Below, piece after piece: positions 31,115-38,230 of a DNA stretch of 40,414 nt (positions are counted from its first letter, which is position 1; the number at the start of each line of letters is the position of its first letter). The position numbers were made by a program, and so were the translations under genes. The notes under the pieces were generated by a model. That model was not told the origin of the DNA. It saw only the letters and a list, made by a program, of their open reading frames with translations, and made no database searches. The stretch is from NCBI GenBank assembly GCA_035691065.1, contig DASSJT010000002.1, positions 1 to 40,414 of the forward strand. The letters are read 5' to 3'. The stretch is from DASSJT01 sp035691065. Its GTDB lineage: Bacteria > Actinomycetota > Actinomycetes > Actinomycetales > Dermatophilaceae.

Positions 31115-32457
31115 CGCCGGGCCCCCTCGGCGTGTCCGCCCCGTACGGGAGGCATCCAGGTCGACCCGTCAGCCGACGGACGCACCATGAGGACCTGGTC
31201 GACGCCCATCCGGCCGTCCCGGAACGCCATTGCTCCGCCGACGAGGTACAGCCGCCACACGCGCGCCGACTCCTCCCCGACCAGGGCAACCGCCTCGTCC
31301 CACCGGGCCTCCAAGGTCTCCAGCCACGCCCGGACGGTCCGCACATAGTGCTCCCGCAGCGCCTCCACGTCACGCACCTCCAGCCCGGAACGTTCCAGCA
31401 GCGCGACGGTCTCGCCCAGCGGCCGCATGTGCATGTCCGGCGCGATGAACGACTCGATGAACGGCCCGCCGCCCGGGTGCCGCCCCGCCCGCGACATCTG
31501 CTGCACGAGCACGCGCCCGCCGGGGCGCACCCGGGAGGCGAGCACCGAGGCGAACGCCGGGTAGTTCGCCGCGCCCACGTGCTCGCCCATCTCGAGCGAC
31601 ACAACCGCGTCGTAGCCGTCGTCGGCGATCTCGCGGTAGTCCTGCAGGCGAACCTCGACCAGGTCGCCCAGCCCGCGCTCCGCCACCAGACGCTCGACCC
31701 GCTCCTTCTGTTCGCTCGCAATCGTCACACCGGTGACGCGCACGCCGTGGTGCTCGGCGGCATACAGGCTGAGCGAGCCCCAGCCGCAGCCGATGTCGAG
31801 CAGCCTGCTCCCCGGCCGCAGGCCCACCTTCTGGCAGACCAGCTCCAGCTTGTCGCGCTGGGCGTCCTCGAGCGTGTACCCGGGAGCGTCCGAGGTCCAG
31901 TACGCGCACGAGTAGGCCAGGTGCGGGTCGAGCAGGAGGGCGTAGAAGTCGCTGGTGACGTCGTAGTGGTGGCTGATCGCCTGCCGGTCACGGCCGAGGC
32001 TGTGGAGCCGGCCGCTCAGCCTGGCCTGCGACGCCGGAGCCGGCGGTGGACCGCCGAGCGCCCCGACGCGACGCAGCAGGAGGGCAGCGCGCGCGAGTGC
32101 TGCGGCAGCTCCCAGCGTTGGCCGTATCCCGGCGAGCTGCCGTTCCCGGCCGGCTCGCCTCACGCAGTCGAGGGCCTCTGCGAGGTCGCCGTCCACGTCG
32201 AGCTCGCCGGTCACGTAAGCCTGGGCCGCACCGAGCTCACCGGGGTGCCAGAGGATCCGGCGGAGGGCGGCGGGGGAGCGCAGCAGGACGGCTGGCCCCG
32301 TCTCGGGTCCGGCCCGGGAGCCGTCCCACGCGTGCAGACCGACCGGAAGCGGGCCGCCGACAACCGGCTCGAGGGCGTGGGCAAGCGCGTCGGCGACCCC
32401 GCGCCCGCGAAGGCCCGTGGGACCGGTCGGTCGTCGGTTCGGCGCATGGAGGGTCAT
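31111..32457 (-). CDS. Cyclopropane-fatty-acyl-phospholipid synthase-type methyltransferase (copy 2)
   Basis: A 448-residue SAM-dependent methyltransferase of the cyclopropane fatty acid synthase family, acting on phospholipid acyl chains at the membrane surface. HHYDVTSDFY (163-172) and YSCAYW (182-187) match E. coli Cfa, with Cys184 at the position of Cys139 there. The SAM loop is LLDIGCGWGSL (219-229). VSLEMGEHVG carries the active-site Glu, and LREHYVRT the Tyr that holds bicarbonate. The family's C-terminal block RVWRLYLVGGAMAFRDGRMGVDQVLM is present. The N-terminal 150 residues form the lipid-binding domain. The ATG at 32457 overlaps the stop of the other methyltransferase (32454-32457). 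The product could be a cyclopropane or a methyl-branched chain. Confidence 0.9.
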   Translation of the reverse strand: MTLHAPNRRPTGPTGLRGRGVADALAHALEPVVGGPLPVGLHAWDGSRAGPETGPAVLLRSPAALRRILWHPGELGAAQAYVTGELDVDGDLAEALDCVRRAGRERQLAGIRPTLGAAAALARAALLLRRVGALGGPPPAPASQARLSGRLHSLGRDRQAISHHYDVTSDFYALLLDPHLAYSCAYWTSDAPGYTLEDAQRDKLELVCQKVGLRPGSRLLDIGCGWGSLSLYAAEHHGVRVTGVTIASEQKERVERLVAERGLGDLVEVRLQDYREIADDGYDAVVSLEMGEHVGAANYPAFASVLASRVRPGGRVLVQQMSRAGRHPGGGPFIESFIAPDMHMRPLGETVALLERSGLEVRDVEALREHYVRTVRAWLETLEARWDEAVALVGEESARVWRLYLVGGAMAFRDGRMGVDQVLMVRPSADGSTWMPPVRGGHAEGARR

Positions 32458-33932
32458 GCGGATTCCCTTCTGGTGAAAGCGATCTGTTGCACGTCGAGAT
32501 AGCCGGAGGCGAAGCCGGCCCGGGAGTACTCCAGGTAGAAGTGCCACATCCGGCGGAACACCTCGTCGAAGCCCAGCGCGGCGACCTGGCCGCACTGCGC
32601 GGTGAAGCGCTCGTCCCAGAGGCGGAGCGTGTGGGCGTAGTGCCGGCCGAAGGCCGACCGGGAGGCGACCTCCAGACCGGCACGGGCGGCCGCGCGCGAG
32701 ATCGCCTCCACCGAGGGGACCAGCCCCCCGGGGAAGATGTACTTGTGCACCCAGGTGTAGGTGTTCCGTGTGGCGAGCATCCGCCGGTGCGGCATGGTGA
32801 TCGCCTGGATCGCCACCCGGCCTCCGGGCGCCAGGCACCGCTCGATCGTCGCCAGGTAGGCGTCGAGGTACTCGTGCCCGACCGCCTCCACCATCTCGAC
32901 CGACACGACCGCGTCGTACTCACCGTCGACCATCCGGTAGTCGAGAAGCTGGACCTCGACCCGGTCGGCGAGGCCAGCCTCGGCGACGCGCCTGCGGGCC
33001 AGGGTCAGCTGCTCGCTCGACAGCGTGATGGTGCGCACCGATGCGCCCCGGCGGGCCGCCCGGATGGCGAGCTCGCCCCAGCCGGAGCCGATCTCGAGCA
33101 CCCGGGATCCCGCGCACACGCCCGCCTGGTCGAGGAGCCGGTCGATCTTGTTTCGCTGGGCGCCGGCCAGCGCATCCCACCCTGGAAGCGGCGCGGGTTC
33201 GCCCGCGCGGGCCACCGGCATACCTCCGCGGTGTTGCGGTTCCGGCGCCCAGTCTGACTGGAACAGCGCCGAGGAGTAGGTCAGCGACTCGTCGAGGAAG
33301 ACGCGGAACAGGTCGTTGGAGAGGTCGTAGTGCCTCGCGATGTTGGACCTGGTGTTGTCCGCCGTGTTGCGTTCGCTGTGCGGGTGTCGGCTCGTGAAGC
33401 CCGCGCGCAGCGCCTGGAGCGGCCGCGGGACGAGGCGGTCGATGCGTGCCGCGAAGACTGCGAGCAGCCCGCCGAGGTCGTCCGCGTCCCAGTCGCCGGC
33501 CATGTACGACTCGCCGAACCCGATGAGGCCGGCTCGGCCGACCCGGGCGGCGAAGTCCGCCGGGCGGTGGAGCGCCATGACCGGGTCACCTGTGCCGCCG
33601 GCCCCAAGCTGGCTGCCGTCGGGCAGCTCGACTCGCACGGGCAGGCGTCGGACGGCTCCGCGGAAGATGCGCATGGCGACCCCCGCAGCGATCCGCGCGC
33701 GGGTGCCCGCGGGCACCTGGGCGACGTCCGCCCACACAGCGGGGTCCACGTCGGGCCTCGTGGCCCCCGGCCCGGCCTGGACCGGGGGTCCGGCCGCCCG
33801 CCCGGCCGTCGACGTGGCCCTCGGCGTCGCGGTCGGCGTAGCGGTCGGGGTGGCGGTCGGGGTGGAACTGCGCAACCGGCTCCGGGGGGCGCCGCGGACG
33901 GTCGAGGGACTCGGCTGGACGTGAGCTGTCAC
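32454..33932 (-). CDS. Cyclopropane-fatty-acid synthase-type methyltransferase (UfaA1-like, copy 1)
   Basis: A 492-residue cyclopropane-synthase-family methyltransferase. The N-terminal 60 residues are Pro/Thr/Ala-rich, with a TPTATPTATPTATP run (24-37) made by a 12-base repeat. Then come a lipid-binding domain, ARHYDLSNDLF, the SAM loop VLEIGSGWGEL (278-288), VSVEMVEAVG with the active-site Glu, and a C-terminal FYLEYSRAGFASGYLDVQQIAF block. Unlike copy 2, the substrate segment reads YSSALF, with Ser where Cfa has Cys. Position after DUF1365 and an FAD protein mirrors mycobacterial ufaA1, implicated in tuberculostearic (10-methyl) acid synthesis. The GTG at 33932 overlaps the DUF1365 stop (GTGA). 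Confidence 0.88.
   Translation of the reverse strand: MTAHVQPSPSTVRGAPRSRLRSSTPTATPTATPTATPRATSTAGRAAGPPVQAGPGATRPDVDPAVWADVAQVPAGTRARIAAGVAMRIFRGAVRRLPVRVELPDGSQLGAGGTGDPVMALHRPADFAARVGRAGLIGFGESYMAGDWDADDLGGLLAVFAARIDRLVPRPLQALRAGFTSRHPHSERNTADNTRSNIARHYDLSNDLFRVFLDESLTYSSALFQSDWAPEPQHRGGMPVARAGEPAPLPGWDALAGAQRNKIDRLLDQAGVCAGSRVLEIGSGWGELAIRAARRGASVRTITLSSEQLTLARRRVAEAGLADRVEVQLLDYRMVDGEYDAVVSVEMVEAVGHEYLDAYLATIERCLAPGGRVAIQAITMPHRRMLATRNTYTWVHKYIFPGGLVPSVEAISRAAARAGLEVASRSAFGRHYAHTLRLWDERFTAQCGQVAALGFDEVFRRMWHFYLEYSRAGFASGYLDVQQIAFTRRESA
33814..33861 (-). repeat. 12-base tandem repeat in the UfaA1-like gene
   Basis: Plus-strand units GTCGCGGTCGGC (33826), GTAGCGGTCGGG (33838) and GTGGCGGTCGGG (33850), and a diverged copy at 33814. 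On the coding strand they give the Thr-Ala-Thr-Pro run. Confidence 0.82.
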
Positions 33933-34702
33933 TGGACACCCTCCTGGGGCTGGTGGACCGGGCGGGGCTGGACCGGCAGGCGGCGCAGCCAGAGGCGTAT
34001 GCCGTGCCAGCGGATCAGCGCGATGACGCGCAGCGGCTCGAGGGGCTGGGTGAGGAGCTGACGCAGCGCTGCGCTGCGCGTCGCCGGGAGTCGACGACCC
34101 GTGAGCGTGGCCACGAACGGATCGTGGCCAGGGCGGCGCAGCGTCACCGAGAGCCGCAGTCGCTCGCCCGGCTGGGGCAGCAGCAGGTCGTAGGTGCCGC
34201 TGAGGTCGTTGAAGGGCGAGACGTAGAGCTCCTTGCCGACCTGGGTGCGTCCCGTCGCGTCGGGGTGGACGAGGTAGGCATGGCGCTCGCCGTAGGTGTT
34301 GTGGACCTCGACGACCACGCAGGCGAGGGCCTCCCTCCCGCCCTCGCGCCGGAAGCACCAGAACACGGTGATCGGGTTGAACACCACGCCGAGGACCCGG
34401 GCGCCGGCGAGCATGAGGACCCGGCCCCCCGCGAGCTCGACGCCCCGCGCTCCCAGGAAGTCGTCGACGTTCTGGCGGAGCGTGCGGTCGGGGCGGCCGA
34501 GGTGGTCGCGCGCCTCGAACCGGACGAACCGGGCCAGCGGGCGCAGCCCGGGACCCAGTGCGAGCCGGTCGGGGTGGTCGTCGTGGTCCTCGAGGTCGTC
34601 AAGGTCCACGAGCCACGAGTGGCTCCGGTGCTCGAACGTGTGGGCCACCGGGCCGCGCCGGACATGGCGGATCCGGGTGGCGTACAGGCGCGTCCGCGTC
34701 AT
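33929..34702 (-). CDS. DUF1365 family protein
   Basis: A 257-residue DUF1365 protein. It begins TRLYATRIRHVRRGPVAHTFEHR, the usual opening of the family, and has RQNVDDFLGARG, VLGVVFNPITVFWCF, VEVHNTYGERHAYL and KELYVSPFNDLSGTYDLLLP in the conserved order. The biochemical role is not established. It occurs next to an FAD oxidoreductase and a cyclopropane-synthase-type gene in mycobacteria and in alphaproteobacterial stress regulons, and is presumed to act in fatty-acid modification. Its ATG overlaps the FAD gene stop by four bases (34699-34702), and its own stop overlaps the methyltransferase start (33929-33932). Confidence 0.93.
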   Translation of the reverse strand: MTRTRLYATRIRHVRRGPVAHTFEHRSHSWLVDLDDLEDHDDHPDRLALGPGLRPLARFVRFEARDHLGRPDRTLRQNVDDFLGARGVELAGGRVLMLAGARVLGVVFNPITVFWCFRREGGREALACVVVEVHNTYGERHAYLVHPDATGRTQVGKELYVSPFNDLSGTYDLLLPQPGERLRLSVTLRRPGHDPFVATLTGRRLPATRSAALRQLLTQPLEPLRVIALIRWHGIRLWLRRLPVQPRPVHQPQEGVQ

Positions 34703-36105
34703 GCGGGCACCGGGTCCTGCCGGCCGTCGTCGTCGAGCTCCACATCCCGGCGCCGGGCGTCGGCCACCTCCGCGTCGCAGAGGATGCCGTGGGCAGCTCG
34801 GCTGGGCCCCCAGTGGACGCCCAGCCGAGCGGCGGCGGCAACGCCGGACCGCGCGCCATCCTCGTGGAAGCCCCAGCCGTGGTACGCCCCCGCGAATACC
34901 AGCCGGTCACTGGCGATTTCAGGGAGCCGGCGCTGCGCCGCGACGGATTCCGGTGTGTAGAGCGGGTGTTCGTACTCCATGGTCGCGATCACCTGGTTGG
35001 GGTCGATGATGGACTGGCCTCCGAGTGTCACGAGGTACCTCGGCCCGGACTGGGGCAGCCGCTGGAGCCGGGTGAGGTCGTAGGTGACCACGACGTTGTC
35101 GGGCGCCTCGCGCGGCACGAGGTAGTTCCACGAGGCACGCGCCCGGGCCGCGGTCGGCAGGAGGGACTCATCGGTGTGGAGCTGAGCCGTATTCGGAGAG
35201 TAGGGAATCGCTCCCAGGACCGCACGCTGCGACGGCGTCGGAGCGGACAGCAGGCGCAGCGCCTGGTGGGGGTGCGTGGCGACCACGGCGGCGTCGAAGC
35301 GCTCACGACCCTGCGCGTGCTCGACCAGGACGCCGTCGACGTCCTCCCATACCCGGCTCACGGGAGTGGCGGTGCGAACGCGGTGGAGCCCCGCCGCGAG
35401 GCGCTCGACATAGGTGGCCGAGCCACCGGTCACCGTCCGCCACGTCGGCGACCCGGTCACCGAGAGCATCCCGTGGTGGTCCAGGAATGCGAACAGGTAC
35501 CGCGCGGGGTACTCGAGCGCCCGCGCCGGGTCGCACGACCACACCGCGGCCACCAGCGGTCGCATGAAGTAGTCCAGGAAGAACGCCGAGAAGCCGCCCC
35601 TTGCGAGCATCGCGCCGAGCGGCTCGTCCTGGTCGCCGTGCGCCGGGTGGTCGAGCAGTGCTCGGGCCATGCGGTGGAACCGCGGCACCTCGCCGAGCAT
35701 GCGCAGGTATGCCGGCCGGCCCAGACTGGACAGGCGGGGCACCAGCCCGACGACTCCCTTTCCGCCGGCATACTCCAGTCCCGCGGACTCGCACCGCACC
35801 GACAGGCTCATCTCGGTCTCCTGGGTCTGCACGCCCAGCTCGTCGAACAGGCGCAGGAGGGTGGGATAGGTGCGCCGGTTGTGCACGATGAAGCCGGTGT
35901 CGATCCGCAGGTCGCGCCCAGCGTCCCGGACGGTGTGGGTGTGCGCGTGGCCACCCAGCCGCGCATCTGCCTCGAACAGGGTGACGTCGCAGGCGGTCTG
36001 GAGAACGTGCGCCGCGGACAGGCCTGCGACCCCGCTCCCGACAACGGCGATCCGGCGGGGGCGGGACGGGGCTCCGCCTGGGACTCTTTCGGTGACGCGA
36101 AGCAC
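34699..36105 (-). CDS. FAD/NAD(P)-binding oxidoreductase (amine-oxidase-like) of the lipid operon
   Basis: A 468-residue flavoprotein. The FAD motif GSGVAG (residues 23-28) lies in RIAVVGSGVAGLSAAHVL and is followed by LFEADARLGGHAHTH, the R-x-G-G-H/R dinucleotide-binding extension of amine-oxidase-like proteins. Family blocks LDYFMRPLVAAVWS, VTGGSATYVERLA and FAGAYHGWGFHEDGARSG (C-terminal FAD contact) are present. It is the first gene of the five-gene operon and matches the type found beside DUF1365 and ufaA1 in mycobacteria. A role in oxidising or reducing a methylated acyl chain is inferred. The start is GTG 36105, with AGGAGG four bases upstream. Confidence 0.9.
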   Translation of the reverse strand: MLRVTERVPGGAPSRPRRIAVVGSGVAGLSAAHVLQTACDVTLFEADARLGGHAHTHTVRDAGRDLRIDTGFIVHNRRTYPTLLRLFDELGVQTQETEMSLSVRCESAGLEYAGGKGVVGLVPRLSSLGRPAYLRMLGEVPRFHRMARALLDHPAHGDQDEPLGAMLARGGFSAFFLDYFMRPLVAAVWSCDPARALEYPARYLFAFLDHHGMLSVTGSPTWRTVTGGSATYVERLAAGLHRVRTATPVSRVWEDVDGVLVEHAQGRERFDAAVVATHPHQALRLLSAPTPSQRAVLGAIPYSPNTAQLHTDESLLPTAARARASWNYLVPREAPDNVVVTYDLTRLQRLPQSGPRYLVTLGGQSIIDPNQVIATMEYEHPLYTPESVAAQRRLPEIASDRLVFAGAYHGWGFHEDGARSGVAAAARLGVHWGPSRAAHGILCDAEVADARRRDVELDDDGRQDPVPA

Positions 36106-36250
36106 CCGGCCTCCTGGCTTGACGTCGGTGTGGTCGGAGGGAGTTCGTCGCCGCGCTCCCTTCGGATGGGCCGAGGTTTCGGAGGCGTCACGCGGCGGGC
36201 CCAGCCGGGCTGACGGTTGGACCGACCCGGGGGCCGTCGGCGGCTGCGGT

Positions 36251-36256
36251 TAGTGT
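36251..36256 (+). promoter_or_regulatory. -10 box, leaderless start of the ABC exporter gene
   Basis: TAGTGT lies six bases before GTG 36263, with TTTTC between and no ribosome site. It is in the 157-base gap shared with the divergent lipid operon. I found no convincing promoter for the lipid operon itself. Confidence 0.6.
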
Positions 36257-36262
36257 TTTCGC

Positions 36263-38161
36263 GTGTCAGCGGAGGCAGCGGGAGGGGCGGAGGGCGGCAT
36301 CCGGCCGGCGGGCCCACCGGAGCCGCCTGGGCCGTCACGCCCCTCGGCGGCTGCCACACCGGCTTGGCGGGTCCTCATGGCCTATACGCGCCCGCACCGG
36401 ATGGCGCTGGTGCTTGGCGGCGTCCTGAGCCTGGCGACGGCGGCCAGCGGCCTGGCGCTGCCACTCGTGGTGCGCGGTCTCATCGGCAACCTGGGGAGTG
36501 CCCCGGTGACCGGGCTCGTGGTGGCCATGTCGGCACTGGTCGTGGCCAACGCCGCGATCGGCGCGCTCGGCAGCTTCGTGCTGCGCCGCACCGCCGAGTC
36601 CGTGGTGCTGCACGCTCGGCACCAACTGGTCGGCCGGCTGCTGCGGCTTCGCCTGTCGGCGGTGGAGAGCCACGAGCCCGGCGACCTGATGTCCCGGGTC
36701 ACGGCCGACACCACCCTGCTGCGCGAGGTCACGACCGACACCCTCGTCGGAGGCGTCACCAGCCTCGTCGCGCTGGTCGCGACTATCGTCATGATGGGCC
36801 TGATGGACCTCACGCTGCTCGGCGTCACCATGGTGGCGCTCGGACTCGCAGTGGTCGTCATTGTGGTCGTGCTGCCGCGCATCAACCGGGCGGCCAAGCA
36901 TGCCCAGGAGTCGGTCGGTGTCATGGGCGCCGCCCTAGAGCGGATGTTCGGCGCCTTCCGGACGGTCAAGGCGTCCGGGGCAGAGGACCGCGAGGGCGCG
37001 CGCGTGCGCGAGGCAGCGACCGAGGCGTGGCGGGCCAGCGTCCGGGCGGCGAAATGGTCGGCCCTGGCGGGCAACGTCGGCGGTCTCGCAATCCAGGCCG
37101 CGTTCATCACGGTGCTCACCGTCGGCGGCTCCCGCGTCGCCACCGGCGCCATCGACGTCGGCACCCTGGTCGCCTTCCTGCTCTACGTCTTCTACCTCAT
37201 GCCACCGGTCAACCAGCTCGCCGCGGCGGTCACGACCTACCAGGTGGGCGCCGCGGCGATCACGAGGTTCCAGGAGGCCGAGGCCCTCCCCGTCGAGCCA
37301 GTCGCCCAGCCGTTGACCGGATCCGCCGACCAGCGGTCCGCCGACCAGCGGCCCACCGACCAGCCGCCCGTTGCCGAGCCGCCGGCTGCCACGACGTCCA
37401 CCGCCGCCACCCGCGCAGCCACGGTTGCCTTCGAGGACGTGTCCTTCCGCTACGACCCGGCCCTGTCCCCGGTGCACCAGCACGTCTCGTTCGCGGTCCC
37501 CGCCGGCGGGATGACGGCGTTCGTCGGGCCGTCCGGCGCCGGCAAGACGACCGTGTTCTCGCTGGTCGAGCGCTTCTACGAGCCCGAGTCCGGCCGGGTA
37601 CTCGTCGACGGCATCGATGTGTCCGCCTGGCCGCTCGACCGGCTGCGCGCCGCCATCGGCTACGTCGAGCAGGACGCCCCGGTGCTGTCCGGGACCTTGC
37701 GCGAGAACCTGCTCTACGGCGCCCCCGGTGCGGGCGACGACGAGCTCGACCAGGTGCTGCTGACCACCCGGCTGTCCGGCATGGTGCAGGCCCTGCCCGC
37801 CGGGCTCGACACCACGGTCGGCCACCGCGGCATGAAGCTCTCCGGTGGCGAGCGGCAGCGGGTCGCGATCGCCCGGGCCTTGCTTCGCCGCCCACGCCTG
37901 CTGCTGCTCGACGAGGCAACCTCCCAGCTCGACGCCGTCAACGAGGCCGCCCTGCGCGACACGATCGCCGCAGCCTCCCTCACGACGACGGTCCTGGTGG
38001 TCGCCCACCGGCTGTCCACGGTCACCCTCGCCGACCGGATCATCGTGATGGACGCGGGCCGGGTGGTCGCGGTGGGCACCCACGAGGAGCTCGTGGCGAC
38101 GGACCCGCTCTACGCCGAGCTCGCCGCCACCCAGTTCCTGGCCACCAGCTCCTCAGCCTGA
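36263..38161 (+). CDS. ABC exporter, fused membrane and ATPase domains
   Basis: A half-size ABC exporter of 632 residues (membrane domain fused to ATPase) that would act as a dimer. Six hydrophobic segments lie between about residues 45 and 320. The intracellular loop contains SHEPGDLMSRVTADTTLLREV, typical of MsbA/LmrA-like exporters. After a linker of SADQR-like repeats (about 354-368) comes the ATPase: Walker A GPSGAGKTT, Q-loop GYVEQDAPVLSGTLRENLLYG, signature LSGGERQRVAIARAL, Walker B LLLLDEATSQLD and the switch AHRLS. All are complete, so both ATP sites should work. The substrate is unknown (drug or lipid). The frame starts at GTG 36263, six bases after TAGTGT. It lies directly upstream of dxr. 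Confidence 0.92.
   Translation: MSAEAAGGAEGGIRPAGPPEPPGPSRPSAAATPAWRVLMAYTRPHRMALVLGGVLSLATAASGLALPLVVRGLIGNLGSAPVTGLVVAMSALVVANAAIGALGSFVLRRTAESVVLHARHQLVGRLLRLRLSAVESHEPGDLMSRVTADTTLLREVTTDTLVGGVTSLVALVATIVMMGLMDLTLLGVTMVALGLAVVVIVVVLPRINRAAKHAQESVGVMGAALERMFGAFRTVKASGAEDREGARVREAATEAWRASVRAAKWSALAGNVGGLAIQAAFITVLTVGGSRVATGAIDVGTLVAFLLYVFYLMPPVNQLAAAVTTYQVGAAAITRFQEAEALPVEPVAQPLTGSADQRSADQRPTDQPPVAEPPAATTSTAATRAATVAFEDVSFRYDPALSPVHQHVSFAVPAGGMTAFVGPSGAGKTTVFSLVERFYEPESGRVLVDGIDVSAWPLDRLRAAIGYVEQDAPVLSGTLRENLLYGAPGAGDDELDQVLLTTRLSGMVQALPAGLDTTVGHRGMKLSGGERQRVAIARALLRRPRLLLLDEATSQLDAVNEAALRDTIAAASLTTTVLVVAHRLSTVTLADRIIVMDAGRVVAVGTHEELVATDPLYAELAATQFLATSSSA
37322..37366 (+). repeat. 15-base tandem repeat in the ABC exporter linker
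   Basis: TCCGCCGACCAGCGG at 37322 and 37337 are identical, and a variant copy follows at 37352. They encode SADQR-SADQR-PTDQP in the linker between membrane domain and ATPase. Confidence 0.88.
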
Positions 38162-38230
38162 GAGGGGGACGCTGACGCACGCGCAGCGGCCGCCACCAGC
38201 GGCCCGCCCGACTCCTGCGAGAATGAACCA

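Noticed and set aside
36164..36169. CCATCC on the minus strand before the lipid operon, like a SigK -35
   Set aside because: The mycobacterial operon of this type is linked to sigK, but no CCGAAT-like -10 is found at the right distance, so this is probably chance.
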